DNA of 64,000 nt from positions 193,542,372 through 193,606,371 of the forward strand of contig NC_092875.1 in the NCBI RefSeq assembly GCF_028372415.1. The letters run 5' to 3'. This DNA comes from Notamacropus eugenii. Its lineage: Eukaryota > Chordata > Mammalia > Diprotodontia > Macropodidae. Below, one piece after another: positions 55,001-64,000 of the stretch; position 1 is the first letter of the stretch, and every line of letters starts with the position of its first letter. The notes beneath the pieces are model-generated. The model worked only from the letters and a program-made list of their open reading frames with translations, did no database searches and had not been told where the DNA came from. Position numbers and translations under genes: made by a program.

Positions 55001-55470
55001 AGCTTTATTTTCTAAATGGAGACTTCTTGACAGGTCCAGGGTCCAACAACTCTCTAAACATACCATTACATCATTCACAAAAAAGCAGTAATTTTGTTAC
55101 CTCTTTGCCTAGGTTTAGTCTCTCAATTTCTTTACTACAGCTAGAGGGTCTTCTTGACTCCAGGCTTAGGGCTGACCCTAATGTAGCTGCCATCAGCTGC
55201 ATCCTAGTAATGAAGAGTATAGGTAAGATTGACTTATCCCCAGGATTTCTAGAGCTTTAATAGAAACAGGTGTTGGATTCTGTCAAAAGTTTTTTCAATA
55301 TTTATTGATAAAAACATATGGTTTTATTTATGTTATTAACATGATTTTTTATATTTATGGTCTTCCTTATGCTGAAACAACCCTTCATTCCTAGTATAAA
55401 CTCAATCTGGTCCAAGTATATAATCTTTTGTAATATAAATTTTTATTTTTTAGAAATTACCAAGCATTTG
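55001..55470 (-). mobile_element. L1 ORF2 RT fragment, copy B, minus strand
   Basis: 'gggtccaacaactctctaaa', 'cattacatcattcacaaaaa', then 'caaaagttttttcaatattt' and 'cccttcattcctagtataaa' match inverted L1 RT. A foreign bit of about 100 bp (55150-55250) interrupts it. Confidence 0.65.
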
Positions 55471-56440
55471 TTTTTTCTCCTTCCTACCTTTTTCCTCTCT
55501 AAGACAGATAAACATAGCACACTTGAGGGCTGTGAGCACAGGTTCACTCTTGATCAGGTCAGACAGGAAAGATACTAAAAAGGGGTTAATAATCTTACTT
55601 TATTCTAGTCTAGTTTTCTCAGAAGAGGATTTCTGATAGTGGGAGCACAACTCCTAGAGCATTCCCTAATCACCTTTCTCGCAGGGGTCAGTGACAAGGG
55701 GCCAGGCAAATACCCCTAAGTCTTGATGGGGTCAATCGAGACAGAAATAACTTATGCTTCCCCCAAATCCCCTCAAGCCTCAATGGGAGCCAGTTGAGGT
55801 ACACACAGCATTTGTGCATTTAACCCTAAGGGTTCCCCATTCCCCATTCACTGGGGAACCATGACCACCTGCTTTATAGGGCAAAAGACAGAAGGCATAT
55901 TGCTAGCAACAGCTAGCAACAGCTCATCCCTGTATCTCACTGCGCAGCTGCAGGATGTTTATATTCTTTATCATTATATAACTCTGTGCAAGTGTGGTGG
56001 AAATATTTTGAACCATAACTGTGGGAACTCATATCTAATATCTGGGAACAAGAGATTGTTATGGCTATGGATCCTGGGAAACTGAGCTCTAAGAAATAAT
56101 AACAAAAATTCACTTTATACACACTAAAATCCACTTGACTTACACTAAAATTCACCTTACATATACCCGCCCGTAGGAAAGAGAGAAAGAAGTAAGAAAG
56201 GAAAGAAAAAGAGAGAGGGAAGAAAGGAAAGAAGGAAGGAAGAAGGAAAGAGAGAAAAAAGGACAGAAAAAAAGAAATCCTGAATCCCTGTATAAGTATA
56301 GTAAAGCAAAATAAATTTCAATGTTGGTCACATCCAAAAATTCATTTATCATTCTATGTATCATTACTCATCATCTCTCTATTATGAGTTAGGCAGTGTT
56401 CTGTTTCATTAGTCCTCTTCAGTCTTCAAACTTCAATCAA
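55470..56440. other. No gene; purine (GAAA/GGAA) tract
   Basis: A GA-rich tract lies at 56175-56275. The section 55560-55960 is GC-richer with a possible LTR-like look, but no terminal repeat or primer site could be shown. Confidence 0.35.
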
Positions 56441-56473
56441 CCTCATGGTTGATTATTTTTCATTTGCTGTTTT

Positions 56474-56780
56474 TTGAGACAGTGTCTCTCTATCTATCCC
56501 AGGATAGAAGTGCATCAGCCACTTATGGGCCCAATTCTACTGTAAGTGGTTGGCACAGAAGATTTGAGCCAGTCTATTTCCAGTGTGAATCAGTTCACCC
56601 CTCCTTAGGCAATTTGGCAGCTCTACTCTCCTGGATGTTCATGTATTGATGCTAAAATTAATGATGAGGCATGGTCGAATTTAGCCTCACTGTAGCTCAG
56701 AACTCCTGACCTCAACTGATTTACTATCCTCTACCTCCCCAGTAGCAGATATTTTTATAAGTGTGTGTTACCATGCCTGG
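56474..56780 (-). pseudogene. RN7SL: 7SL (SRP) RNA retropseudogene, full length
   Basis: Read on the minus strand it follows 7SL RNA from end to end (about 300 nt). The 5' Alu-domain part is at 56780-56660, including 'cagaactcctgacctcaact' inverted. The S-domain lies in the middle, where 20 bases at 56593-56612 match human 7SL exactly as I recall it. The 3' Alu-domain end is 'ccaggatagaagtgcatc' inverted and 'gagac'. Presence of the S domain rules out an Alu/B1 SINE. A 13-bp direct repeat (TCATGGTTGATTA, 56443-56455 and 56784-56796) flanks it, with a short A-rich tail on the minus strand. It is too diverged to be an active SRP RNA gene. Confidence 0.85.
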
Positions 56781-56814
56781 AAATCATGGTTGATTACTAA
56801 GTTGATCAGAGTTC

Positions 56815-58930
56815 TTAAGCATTTCAGAATTGTTTGTTTTTTACAATATTAGTGTTATAAATAATTCTTCTGGTTCCACTCACTTCATTTTGAATCAGTT
56901 TAAATGACTCTTCCTATCTTTCTGTGAAACTGTCTCTTCATTTCTTATAGCACAATATTATTCTATCACATTCATATATAACAATTTATTCAGCCATTCC
57001 TCAATTGGTGATCATTCTCTTAGTTTCTAATTCTTTGCCATTATGAAAAAAAGGTATTGTAACAATTTTTAAAAAATATATGACTTTTTACTCTTTGATT
57101 TCTTTGGAGTATAAGTCTAGTAATGATATTGCAAGGTCAAAAAGCTAACACTTTTTATTAACTTTTGGGGCACAACTCTTAAATGATTTTCAGAATGCTT
57201 GGACCAACTCCCAGCTCCATCAATAATACATCAATGTGCCTATTTTTCCACAGTTCCTCCAATGTTTCTTATTTTCTTTTTTTGTCAGCTTTGTCAATCT
57301 GATGAGTATGAGGTAGAGCCTCAAGAGTTACCTTAATTTTCATTTCTCTAACTATTTGTGATTTGGAGCATTTTCATATGGCAATTGATAGCTTGGGTTT
57401 CTCTTTTCAGAAGTCTGTTCATACCATTTAACAGTTGTGGAAATGGTCTTATTAATTTGAACAGTTCCTTATATATCTTGGAAATTAAGATGTTTATCAG
57501 AGAAACTTGGTGCCAAGATATTTTCCATATAAACTGATTCCCTTCCAATTTTAGCTGTATTTGATTTATGAAAAAACTTTTTAGTTTTATGCATTAAAAT
57601 TATCCACTTTATCTTTTTGTGATCTTCTCCATAACTTGTTTGTCCATAAACTCTTCACCATCCATATATCTGAAAGGCAATTTCTTCCTTATTTCTCTAA
57701 TTTGTTAGTGGTGTGATTTTTTTTTTATATCTAGGTCATGTATATGTCTGGAATGTATCTTGGTATTAGTCTAAACCTAATTTCTGGCATATTGCTGTCC
57801 AGTTTTCCCAACAGTTTTTATCAAATAGTGAGTCTTTTACTTTAGCTTTCCTTAGCTGAAAACTTTTGAGTTGGCTGCTAGATTTGTTTGCTTCCATATA
57901 TTGTGTATCTAATCTGTTCCACTGATTGACCTATCTGTTTTTTTTTTAAACCAATATCAAATTGTTTTGATAACTATTATTTTTTGGTAGAGTTTGAGAT
58001 CTGGTACTGTTTGGTAGGCCCTCTTCCCACTTTCATCTTTTTTTTTTCTTCCAATGAATTTTTCTCCTAGATTTATATTCTTTTGGTGATTTGTTTGGTA
58101 TAACACTGAATAACTAAATTAATTTAGGTAATATTGTCATTTTATTATATTGGCTTAATCTATCCATGAACAATGGATATTTTCCCAATTGTTTAGTTCT
58201 GTCTTTATTTCCACAAACTACGTTTTATAGTTGTGTTTATCTTGGTAGGTATTCTCCCAGGTAGCTTATCAATTCCATAGTTATTTTAAATAAAATTTCA
58301 TCTATTTCTTCTTTCCATGTTTTATTAGTATTATACAGAAATGCTTATGATTTGTATGGATTTATTTGATATCCTACAACTTTCAAGTTATCGTTTCAAT
58401 TAATTTTTAGTTGACTTTATGGTTTTCTATGCATATCATATCACTTATAAAAAGTGATAATTTTGTTTCTTCTTTATACATATATTTATTTTCTCAATTT
58501 CTTTTTTTTGTTTTATTGCTACAGCTAGCACTTCTAGAGTTGATTACAATGTATATCCTGGTTCCACCCCTGATCTTATTGAAAAGTACTCATTTATTCC
58601 CATTCTAGATAATGCTGGTTCTTGGTTTAAGATACGTAGTATTTTTCATATTAAGAAATTATATATTTATTCCTATGTGTTTTTTACAGAAGTAGGTTTT
58701 ATATTTTATCAAAAGCTTTTCTGCATCTATTGATAGTGTCGTATGATTTTTTATTGTTTTTGTTATTAAAATGGCCAATTATACTTACGGTTTTTCTAGC
58801 AGTAAACCTAACCTTGCATTCCTGATGTAAATCCAACCTGATCATGGTGCATAATCTTTGTAAGATGTTGCTGTAGCCCCTCTGATGATATTTTATTTAA
58901 AATATTTACACCAATGTTCATTAGGGACAT
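56815..58930 (-). mobile_element. L1 ORF2 (RT to C-terminus), minus strand
   Basis: The minus strand runs from RT near 58900 ('gatcatggtgcataatcttt' and 'caaaagcttttctgcatcta' inverted) through the middle of ORF2. It reaches the C-terminus near 57550-57000 ('IRPFPQLLNGMNRLLKRETQAINCHMK' on the minus frame at 57548-57348) and ends near 56815. About 2.1 kb, many stops, no 3' UTR beyond it. Confidence 0.8.
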
Positions 58931-58934
58931 TGTT

Positions 58935-59150
58935 ATTTTTTAGTCATTTTCAGTTGTGTCTAACTCTTCATGACCACATTTAGAGTTTTCTTGACAAATA
59001 CACTGAAGCAGTTTGCCATTTCCTTCTCCAGTTCATTTTTACAGATGTGGAAACTGAGGCAAACAATGTTAAGTGACTATTTGAACTTGGGTCCTCTTCA
59101 CTCCAGGGCCAGCTATCTATCCATTGCATCACCCAGTTGCCCAACATTAG
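58935..59150 (-). mobile_element. Marsupial tRNA-derived SINE, minus strand
   Basis: From the inverted tail 'tagtcattttcagttgtgtc' through 'ccagttcatttttacagatg' to the inverted head 'ccattgcatcacccagttgc'. Full length. It lies directly at the 5' side of the L1 on the same strand. Confidence 0.9.
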
Positions 59151-59299
59151 GGATATTGATATATAATTTCTTTCTCTATTTTGAATCTCCCTGGTTTAGG
59201 TATCGATAGCATATTAGTGTCATAGAAAGAATTTGGTAGGCTACCTTCTTTTGCTATCTCTGTTGGAGATGAGGGTTCTTCTATGCCTAGAATTCTGAC

Positions 59300-59600
59300 A
59301 CTTTCCCCAAAATTTTACTGACACAGGTAGGAAGGGTTCATGGGAAGTCGGAGAGAATAAAGACAGGAGGCTATTGCTATAGTTTAGTTAAGTAGCAACC
59401 AAGGCTTGTACTATTTTGGTGGCAATGGCAATAATCAATCAGTTAATAAACATTGATTAAGTTCTATTGTCCATGTCTATTGTTCATGTCTCATGTTAAG
59501 CTGTTGACATTCAAATTTAAAAAGTGAAACAGTTTCAACCTTCAAGGACTTGACATTTTACTGGGGAGGAATAAATATGTATACAAAACAAGGGATTGGC
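59300..59600 (+). mobile_element. CR1/L2-type LINE 3' fragments
   Basis: 'aggctattgctatagtttag...gcaatggcaataatcaatca' followed by 'gttaataaacattgattaag...gacttgacattttactgggg' belongs to the same ancient family as 11530-13340. Confidence 0.5.
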
Positions 59601-60360
59601 CAATGATGGCTCATTCCAGGAAGCATGTGTATGTTTGCTGAACACGCTTCCAAAAGTACCTCCTGATATGGAATAGGGGGTCGAATCACCAGATAGCTTC
59701 CAGTCTCTTATCCATGTGGTAAACAAATAGACTCTTAATTGGCCACTGAGCTAGAACTAAGTGTGTACTCAAAAGGAACAAACAAGTCAGACAAGTCTAT
59801 TCCCTGCCTGGCTACATCTGAATGAGGAGGCAAGCCTCCATGTAGGGAGAAAGCTAGTTCTAGTGATCTACATGAAGCTATGAGCACATGGCCCTGCTGT
59901 TGCTTTTGTCCCTGTTATCTCTTTTTCTTTCCTGCCTTTGGTAAAAGAGGTGGATGGAAGAGCAAGCTGCCAAAGCAAGCCCCAGTGATGGGGCTCAATG
60001 CCAGAGTTTATAAGTTCATTGCGGTGCAAGGCCCTGAGAGACTGGCTTGACATAGTCCATCAGTGGGTCAACACTGTGACTCTAGTACCTATAACCAAGA
60101 GAGCTACTTGTCCATTGGCTATGCCACATTTGGAAGAGAACTTGGTGCAACAATGCTTTGTAGCAGTCACTCTCCACAGAGACTGACTGGCATGGTACAG
60201 TAGAGAGTATGCCCTATCCTCCACCACCAGCGATATTTTATACTTCATACTTTCACACTTCTATTCTTGCTTTATCTTCTCAGTAAATTTTCCTTTGTAA
60301 AAGTTAATTGGTTAAATTATATTATGGTGTTAATCACTGAGTTAATAAATGACACAGAAG
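59600..60360. other. No feature identified
   Basis: Unique-looking DNA. No supported gene. Confidence 0.3.
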
Positions 60361-60365
60361 ATGAA

Positions 60366-60628
60366 GGCAGCTAGGTGGTTCAGTGGATAGAGTGCTGGGC
60401 CTGGAGTCAGGCAGACTCATCTCCATGAGTTCAAATCTTGCCTCAGACACTTACTAGCTATGTGACCCTGGGCAAGTCTTTAAGCCTGTTTGCCTCAGTT
60501 TCCTCACCTGTAAAATGAGCTGGAGAAGGAAATGGCAAACCACTCTAGTACATTTGCCAAGAAAACTTCAAATAAGTCAGGAAGAGAAAGGATGACATGA
60601 CTGAAAGCGCTGAACAACAATAACAAGA
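60366..60628 (+). mobile_element. Marsupial tRNA-derived SINE, well preserved
   Basis: The head 'ggcagctaggtggttcagtg' is followed by 'gggcctggagtcaggcagac', 'tatgtgaccctgggcaagtc', 'gtttcctcacctgtaaaatg', and the tail 'ccaagaaaacttcaaataag...aaagcgctgaacaacaataa'. The cleanest copy in the window. Confidence 0.94.
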
Positions 60629-60689
60629 GATAATGAGTTCCTTGAAGGCAGAAAATGTATACTAAGCACTTAGAAGACTTGCAACTGAG

Positions 60690-61165
60690 GCAATATGTGG
60701 GGTGAGGGAAAGTAGGTGAGGATATGTAATGTTAATGTAAGATTAATGGGGGGGGGTGGGAAGGGTTAAAGATTTCTCTACCCATTAATAGGCTTCAGAT
60801 ATCTTTTGTTAATTTCTAATGAGGCACTGGGTCATGAGGGTCATGACCTCCAGTTCTGAAAAGTGTATATATACTCTGAGGTGAGGTCTTGCTTTAGGGC
60901 TTACTTTTGAGAAGAAGGTCCAGGTACCAGATGAGACTCTGGGTAGCCGTTAAAGAGCCTCCTGGCTTTGAAAACCCAGATATTGGTGTTTCTCTCTGGT
61001 AATGGTGTACGTATTGTCTATGATCAGACAGTTGGAATCCCTCTCTGTTGGTCTTTCTGTTTGTATTTTCTCTGAGGTTCAGGGTGCTGACTTTTCCCCT
61101 GAACTAAGTGAATGATATATGTATTTGATTAAAGTGATTGTTGACCCCTCAAAAGTTGCTTTCCT
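60690..61165 (+). mobile_element. Possible solo LTR of an endogenous retrovirus-like element
   Basis: A block with a TATA-like 'gtatatatactctgaggtga', a GC-richer leader-like part and a 'tgattaaagtgattgttgac' segment that could hold a poly(A) signal has the layout U3-R-U5. Clear TG...CA ends and a target duplication were not found, and no internal retroviral sequence flanks it. Confidence 0.4.
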
Positions 61166-61500
61166 TTTAGAAAAACAGATCTAAGAGCCTGTACAGCAGT
61201 CCTTCTTGTATATGCCAGGGTCTTTGCTGATACAGGATAAAGCTGAGGTTGTGATGTTGGGATAGTGGAAGGACAGTGGTGTCTCCAGTAGACATATGGA
61301 AGTTAGGAAAAGGCATACATTTTGGGGGAAAGATAATGAGTTCAATTTTGGACATGCTGACTTTCAGATGTCTATGGGATAACCAGCCTGAAATGTCCAA
61401 TAGAGATATTTTATAGGGGTGAAAATGACAATATGCAAATGAATCTGAGAATATTATTAAATCATTAGCAGTATGGAGCATTTTTGTTATTATCAAGAGA
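61165..61500 (+). mobile_element. CR1/L2-type LINE 3' fragment
   Basis: 'aaagataatgagttcaattt-tggacatgctgac' and 'tctatgggataaccagcctg' match the ancient plus-strand repeat block also seen at 12330-12400. Confidence 0.55.
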
Positions 61501-62540
61501 ACATATTATGATTCTTAAAATCATAGAAAAGGAAAAGTAGTAACATTATTATCATAGGCTGCACCTCACATAGTAAGGGAGAACAATACAGATGTATTGT
61601 AACATCTTAAAAAAAAAATCCATCAATCTGACCTCTAGTGGTTATAATAGTTTAAAAAAAGCACAAATTCTATTTTGCCATATAACCAAAATGGTCTAGT
61701 TTTATCAATATACTTTCTTTTAAGTCTGATTTCCTCCTACGTTAGTAGAGTAAAATAGCATAATTTGATTACTATACCAATATATATGCGTGTGCATACT
61801 TGCATATATATTTGTCAGTTTTTCAGGTGTCTTTGCTCATAAAATGAATGAAGTTTGTCTTTATTATTTTTGTTTCTCTTAATTAGATTTAGAGCTTGAA
61901 AGAACCTTAGATGCCATTGAGTCTATCTCCTCATTTCACATATTTTTAAAAATATAACTGAATTATGTTAAATATTCTCTCTGCATATGTATACATATGT
62001 ATGTATATATACATATACATGTATATGTATGTTTATGTATTTAATCACAGATCTGCTACTTTCCCTAAATTATTGCTCCTTTTTTCTTCCCAGAAAAACT
62101 TACTCTCCTTTCCAATTTCCCCACTGTTTAAATGGCAGCATCCCTCTACCAGTTCTCTAGGCTTGAACATGTTAAGCCATATTTGATCCTTCCTTCTTTC
62201 CTGTCCCCCTCCACATCTAAGCATTTACCAAATCTTAATAAATAAATGCATCAAAATGTCTCTTTAATCAGTCTTTTGACTTCTGTTACTATAGTTATCA
62301 CTCTAGGGTAGTTACTTGCTACTTAATGCCTAAGTCACCAGAAAACCTTTGTAGCTTATCTATCTTCCTATATTTCAGGGGTTCTTAACCAATTTTACAT
62401 CAGGGAACCCTTTGGCAGTCAGATGAGACCTATGGACCATTCTCAGAATAATATTTTTAAATGCCTAAAATAAAATCCACAGGATTACAAAGGAAACATA
62501 CCAGTTACATTGAAATAGTTATTAATTTTAAAAAAAGTTT
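61500..62540. other. No gene; (TA/CA)n run and a weak MIR-like block
   Basis: A TATG/ACAT run is at 61985-62040. 'attagatttagagcttgaaa...gatgccattgagtct' (61885-61930) resembles the MIR-family block at 36860. 62385-62540 begins like a common hAT or LINE-type repeat ('ggggttcttaaccaattttac'), but I cannot name it. Confidence 0.35.
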
Positions 62541-62565
62541 ACAGACCCAAGGTGATGGACCCCTC

Positions 62566-62587
62566 TTTTTTTTTTTTTTTTTTTTTT
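62566..62587 (+). repeat. Poly(T) tract
   Basis: 22 consecutive T bases. It may mark the tail of an inverted retroelement, but no body is recognisable next to it. Confidence 0.9.
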
Positions 62588-62589
62588 AC

Positions 62590-63400
62590 ACTCAGCCCTG
62601 CAAATCATGGACACGTGGTTTTTCCTAAAACACTGATTTCATATTGCCTTTACGTTGCCCAAGAACCTACCAAATCTAATATTTAACAGATCAGATTCTT
62701 CTCTGGGATATTGTGTGATAAAATGACTCAGCTCTCTGTACTTTCAGAGTGGTTGCTTATTTTATTCTGGAGAGATGAGCATGCTATTTGTTTAGGTGCA
62801 CTATCCCTTGTCTTTCTTTCGGTCCAGACGGAAGGTGGAGGGTAGGGGGTTAGGCTGACAGGGGAGGATGCAGAGAGAAATTTAGATATCAAATGATTAC
62901 ATACAAATGTGAACACAAAAAAAATTGATGTGCAAATTTCCTAATTGGCTGAGCCTGCCCCTGGGACTTTAGAGTGGTAAATTAACCTGTTTCAAAGTAC
63001 CCAGGTAAACAAATTCAAAATTATTAAGGGTATATTTTGGGATGGCAGCTATCATCCTCTTCTGGGACTATAGGAGAGCCAAAGATTTCTGAACTTGAAC
63101 GTTATTTTCCCTTGAAAAGAAATCCTAGACTACTCTCTCTGGGATATGAGCATATGGCAGGAGATGGTAGAAATAAAAGAAGGGACGGCAGAATCAGGCA
63201 TCCACCTATCGTGGCTATGGAAGAATAATTGGGGAAAGAGAGGTAATTAAGAAGTGAATGAAGCAAATTGATGAAACCTGGGGGTAAGCTTAGAGAATAG
63301 GAAGATTTAGGAGTTAAGCTATCAGGAAAGTTTAGGAAAGAGCAAAATGAAAACCCAAAGGGTTTAGGCACAGTCCCTAGCCATGTTTCATGGAATTAGT
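62590..63400. other. No feature identified
   Basis: Unique-looking DNA without supported genes. Confidence 0.3.
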
Positions 63401-63489
63401 TCCTATTAGTTATTGGTCATAGAGGACCAGTTTGGGAAGAGTCAAGAATACGTAGGATAAACAATGAGCTTAGGAAAATATAGATGGAT

Positions 63490-63603
63490 AAATCAGTCAG
63501 TCAATAAATACTCATTAATCATCTACTATGCAAAGAATATAGGTACAAGGGATAGAGAAAAATAAATGAGGCAGTTCTTGTTCTTGCAGATCTTACAATC
63601 TAC
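63490..63603 (+). mobile_element. CR1/L2-type common repeat fragment
   Basis: 'aataaatactcattaatcat', 'ctactatgcaaagaatatag', and 'gcagatcttacaatctactg' match the block at 50785-51000. Confidence 0.55.
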
Positions 63604-63725
63604 TGGGGGAAACAATATCTACTTTTATAGGTATATACAAAATGGTCACAGGACGTGGGTTTATGGGGGAAACAATATCTACTTTTATAGGTATATACAA
63701 AATGGTCACAGGATGTGGGTTTATG
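63604..63725 (+). repeat. 60-bp tandem duplication, two copies
   Basis: Bases 63604-63663 and 63664-63723 are identical apart from one C/T difference (63654 against 63714). The repeat continues for two more bases, then stops. The single change points to a recent event. Confidence 0.97.
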
Positions 63726-63839
63726 TCCATAACTACATGAAACCTAAAACGGTTTCTCCATAGCTTTTACCTCTTCCTCCTAACTGTACTCTCTGGAACT
63801 AAGTGAATCATCCAATTCCCTTTCCATGTGGCAACACTT

Positions 63840-64000
63840 TGTGGTTTGTCCTTCATTCTTGAAGAGGACTATGACATCAAGAAAATGATGCCATGACTTG
63901 TAAGTGAATTGGGTTTAAGTGAGGGAGGGCTGTGCAAGGTCACTAGCTTCACTTTTTCCTTGGGAACCATCTGAGTCCAGTGGTAAGATATAGATCAGGG
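63840..64000 (-). mobile_element. Tail part of a marsupial SINE, minus strand, running off the window
   Basis: 'tttgtccttcattcttgaagaggactatgacatcaag' is the inverse of the tail of the SINE at 1203-1556 ('ggtcttcttcagcaatgaaggacaaac'). The head would lie beyond the window edge. Confidence 0.75.

Noticed and set aside
56449..56649. 66-codon open frame over the 7SL region, or an Alu-like SINE reading
   Set aside because: The sequence follows 7SL RNA including its S domain, which Alu lacks. The frame is incidental.

Overview
The window is vertebrate nuclear DNA, almost certainly from a marsupial. It is AT-rich, has long introns, and is full of retroelements of metatherian type: tRNA-derived SINEs with a head of the 'GGCAGCTAGGTGGTACAGTG' kind, marsupial-style L1 ORF1 and 3'-end sequences, ORF1-only half-L1-like elements, and MIR/CR1-type fossils. 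I cannot fix the species from sequence alone.

The only protein gene I can support is E2F3, on the plus strand and entering from the left. Exon 1 lies upstream of the window. Exons 2 to 7 are 2967-3078, 4676-4895, 6287-6445, 9400-9514, 10422-10557 and 14321-14583 (stop included). They join into 1005 nt, 334 residues plus stop, with no break. They carry the cyclin-binding KRRL motif, the winged-helix DNA-binding domain with RRIYD, the dimerisation/marked-box region and the C-terminal pRB-binding segment. Intron 4 (6446-9399) is a minor-spliceosome (U12-type) AT-AC intron with a perfect ATATCCTTT donor. The 3' UTR runs about 3.3 kb to tandem poly(A) signals near 17842-17872 and carries Pumilio motifs and microRNA seed matches (miR-200b/429, miR-125, miR-34, miR-128, miR-15/16, miR-203).

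Introns 1-6 hold SINE, MIR and CR1-type fossils and microsatellites but no L1 I can recognise. From about 18 kb the window becomes an L1-dense gene desert to its right end. It includes old L1 bodies with younger 5'-truncated L1 tails nested inside them (two with visible target-site duplications), two half-L1-like elements in opposite orientations (24.5-27.0 kb plus, 31.4-33.9 kb minus), a minus-strand LINE of R4/Dong-like type broken into pieces (39.5-44.5 kb), a hAT transposon remnant (43.2-43.7 kb), a full-length 7SL RNA retropseudogene with its target-site duplication (56.47-56.78 kb), a possible solo LTR (60.7-61.2 kb), an AT-rich tandem array ending in a 42-bp perfect palindrome (37.95-38.10 kb) and a recent 60-bp tandem duplication (63.6-63.7 kb). 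In human the next gene downstream of E2F3 is CDKAL1; I see no exon or CpG-rich promoter of it here.

I found no operon-like or defence-type system. The signals most worth following are the long near-perfect hairpin in E2F3 intron 5 (9873-9950), the U12 intron, the overlap of a Pumilio site with a poly(A) signal, the 7SL copy and the R4/Dong-like element.
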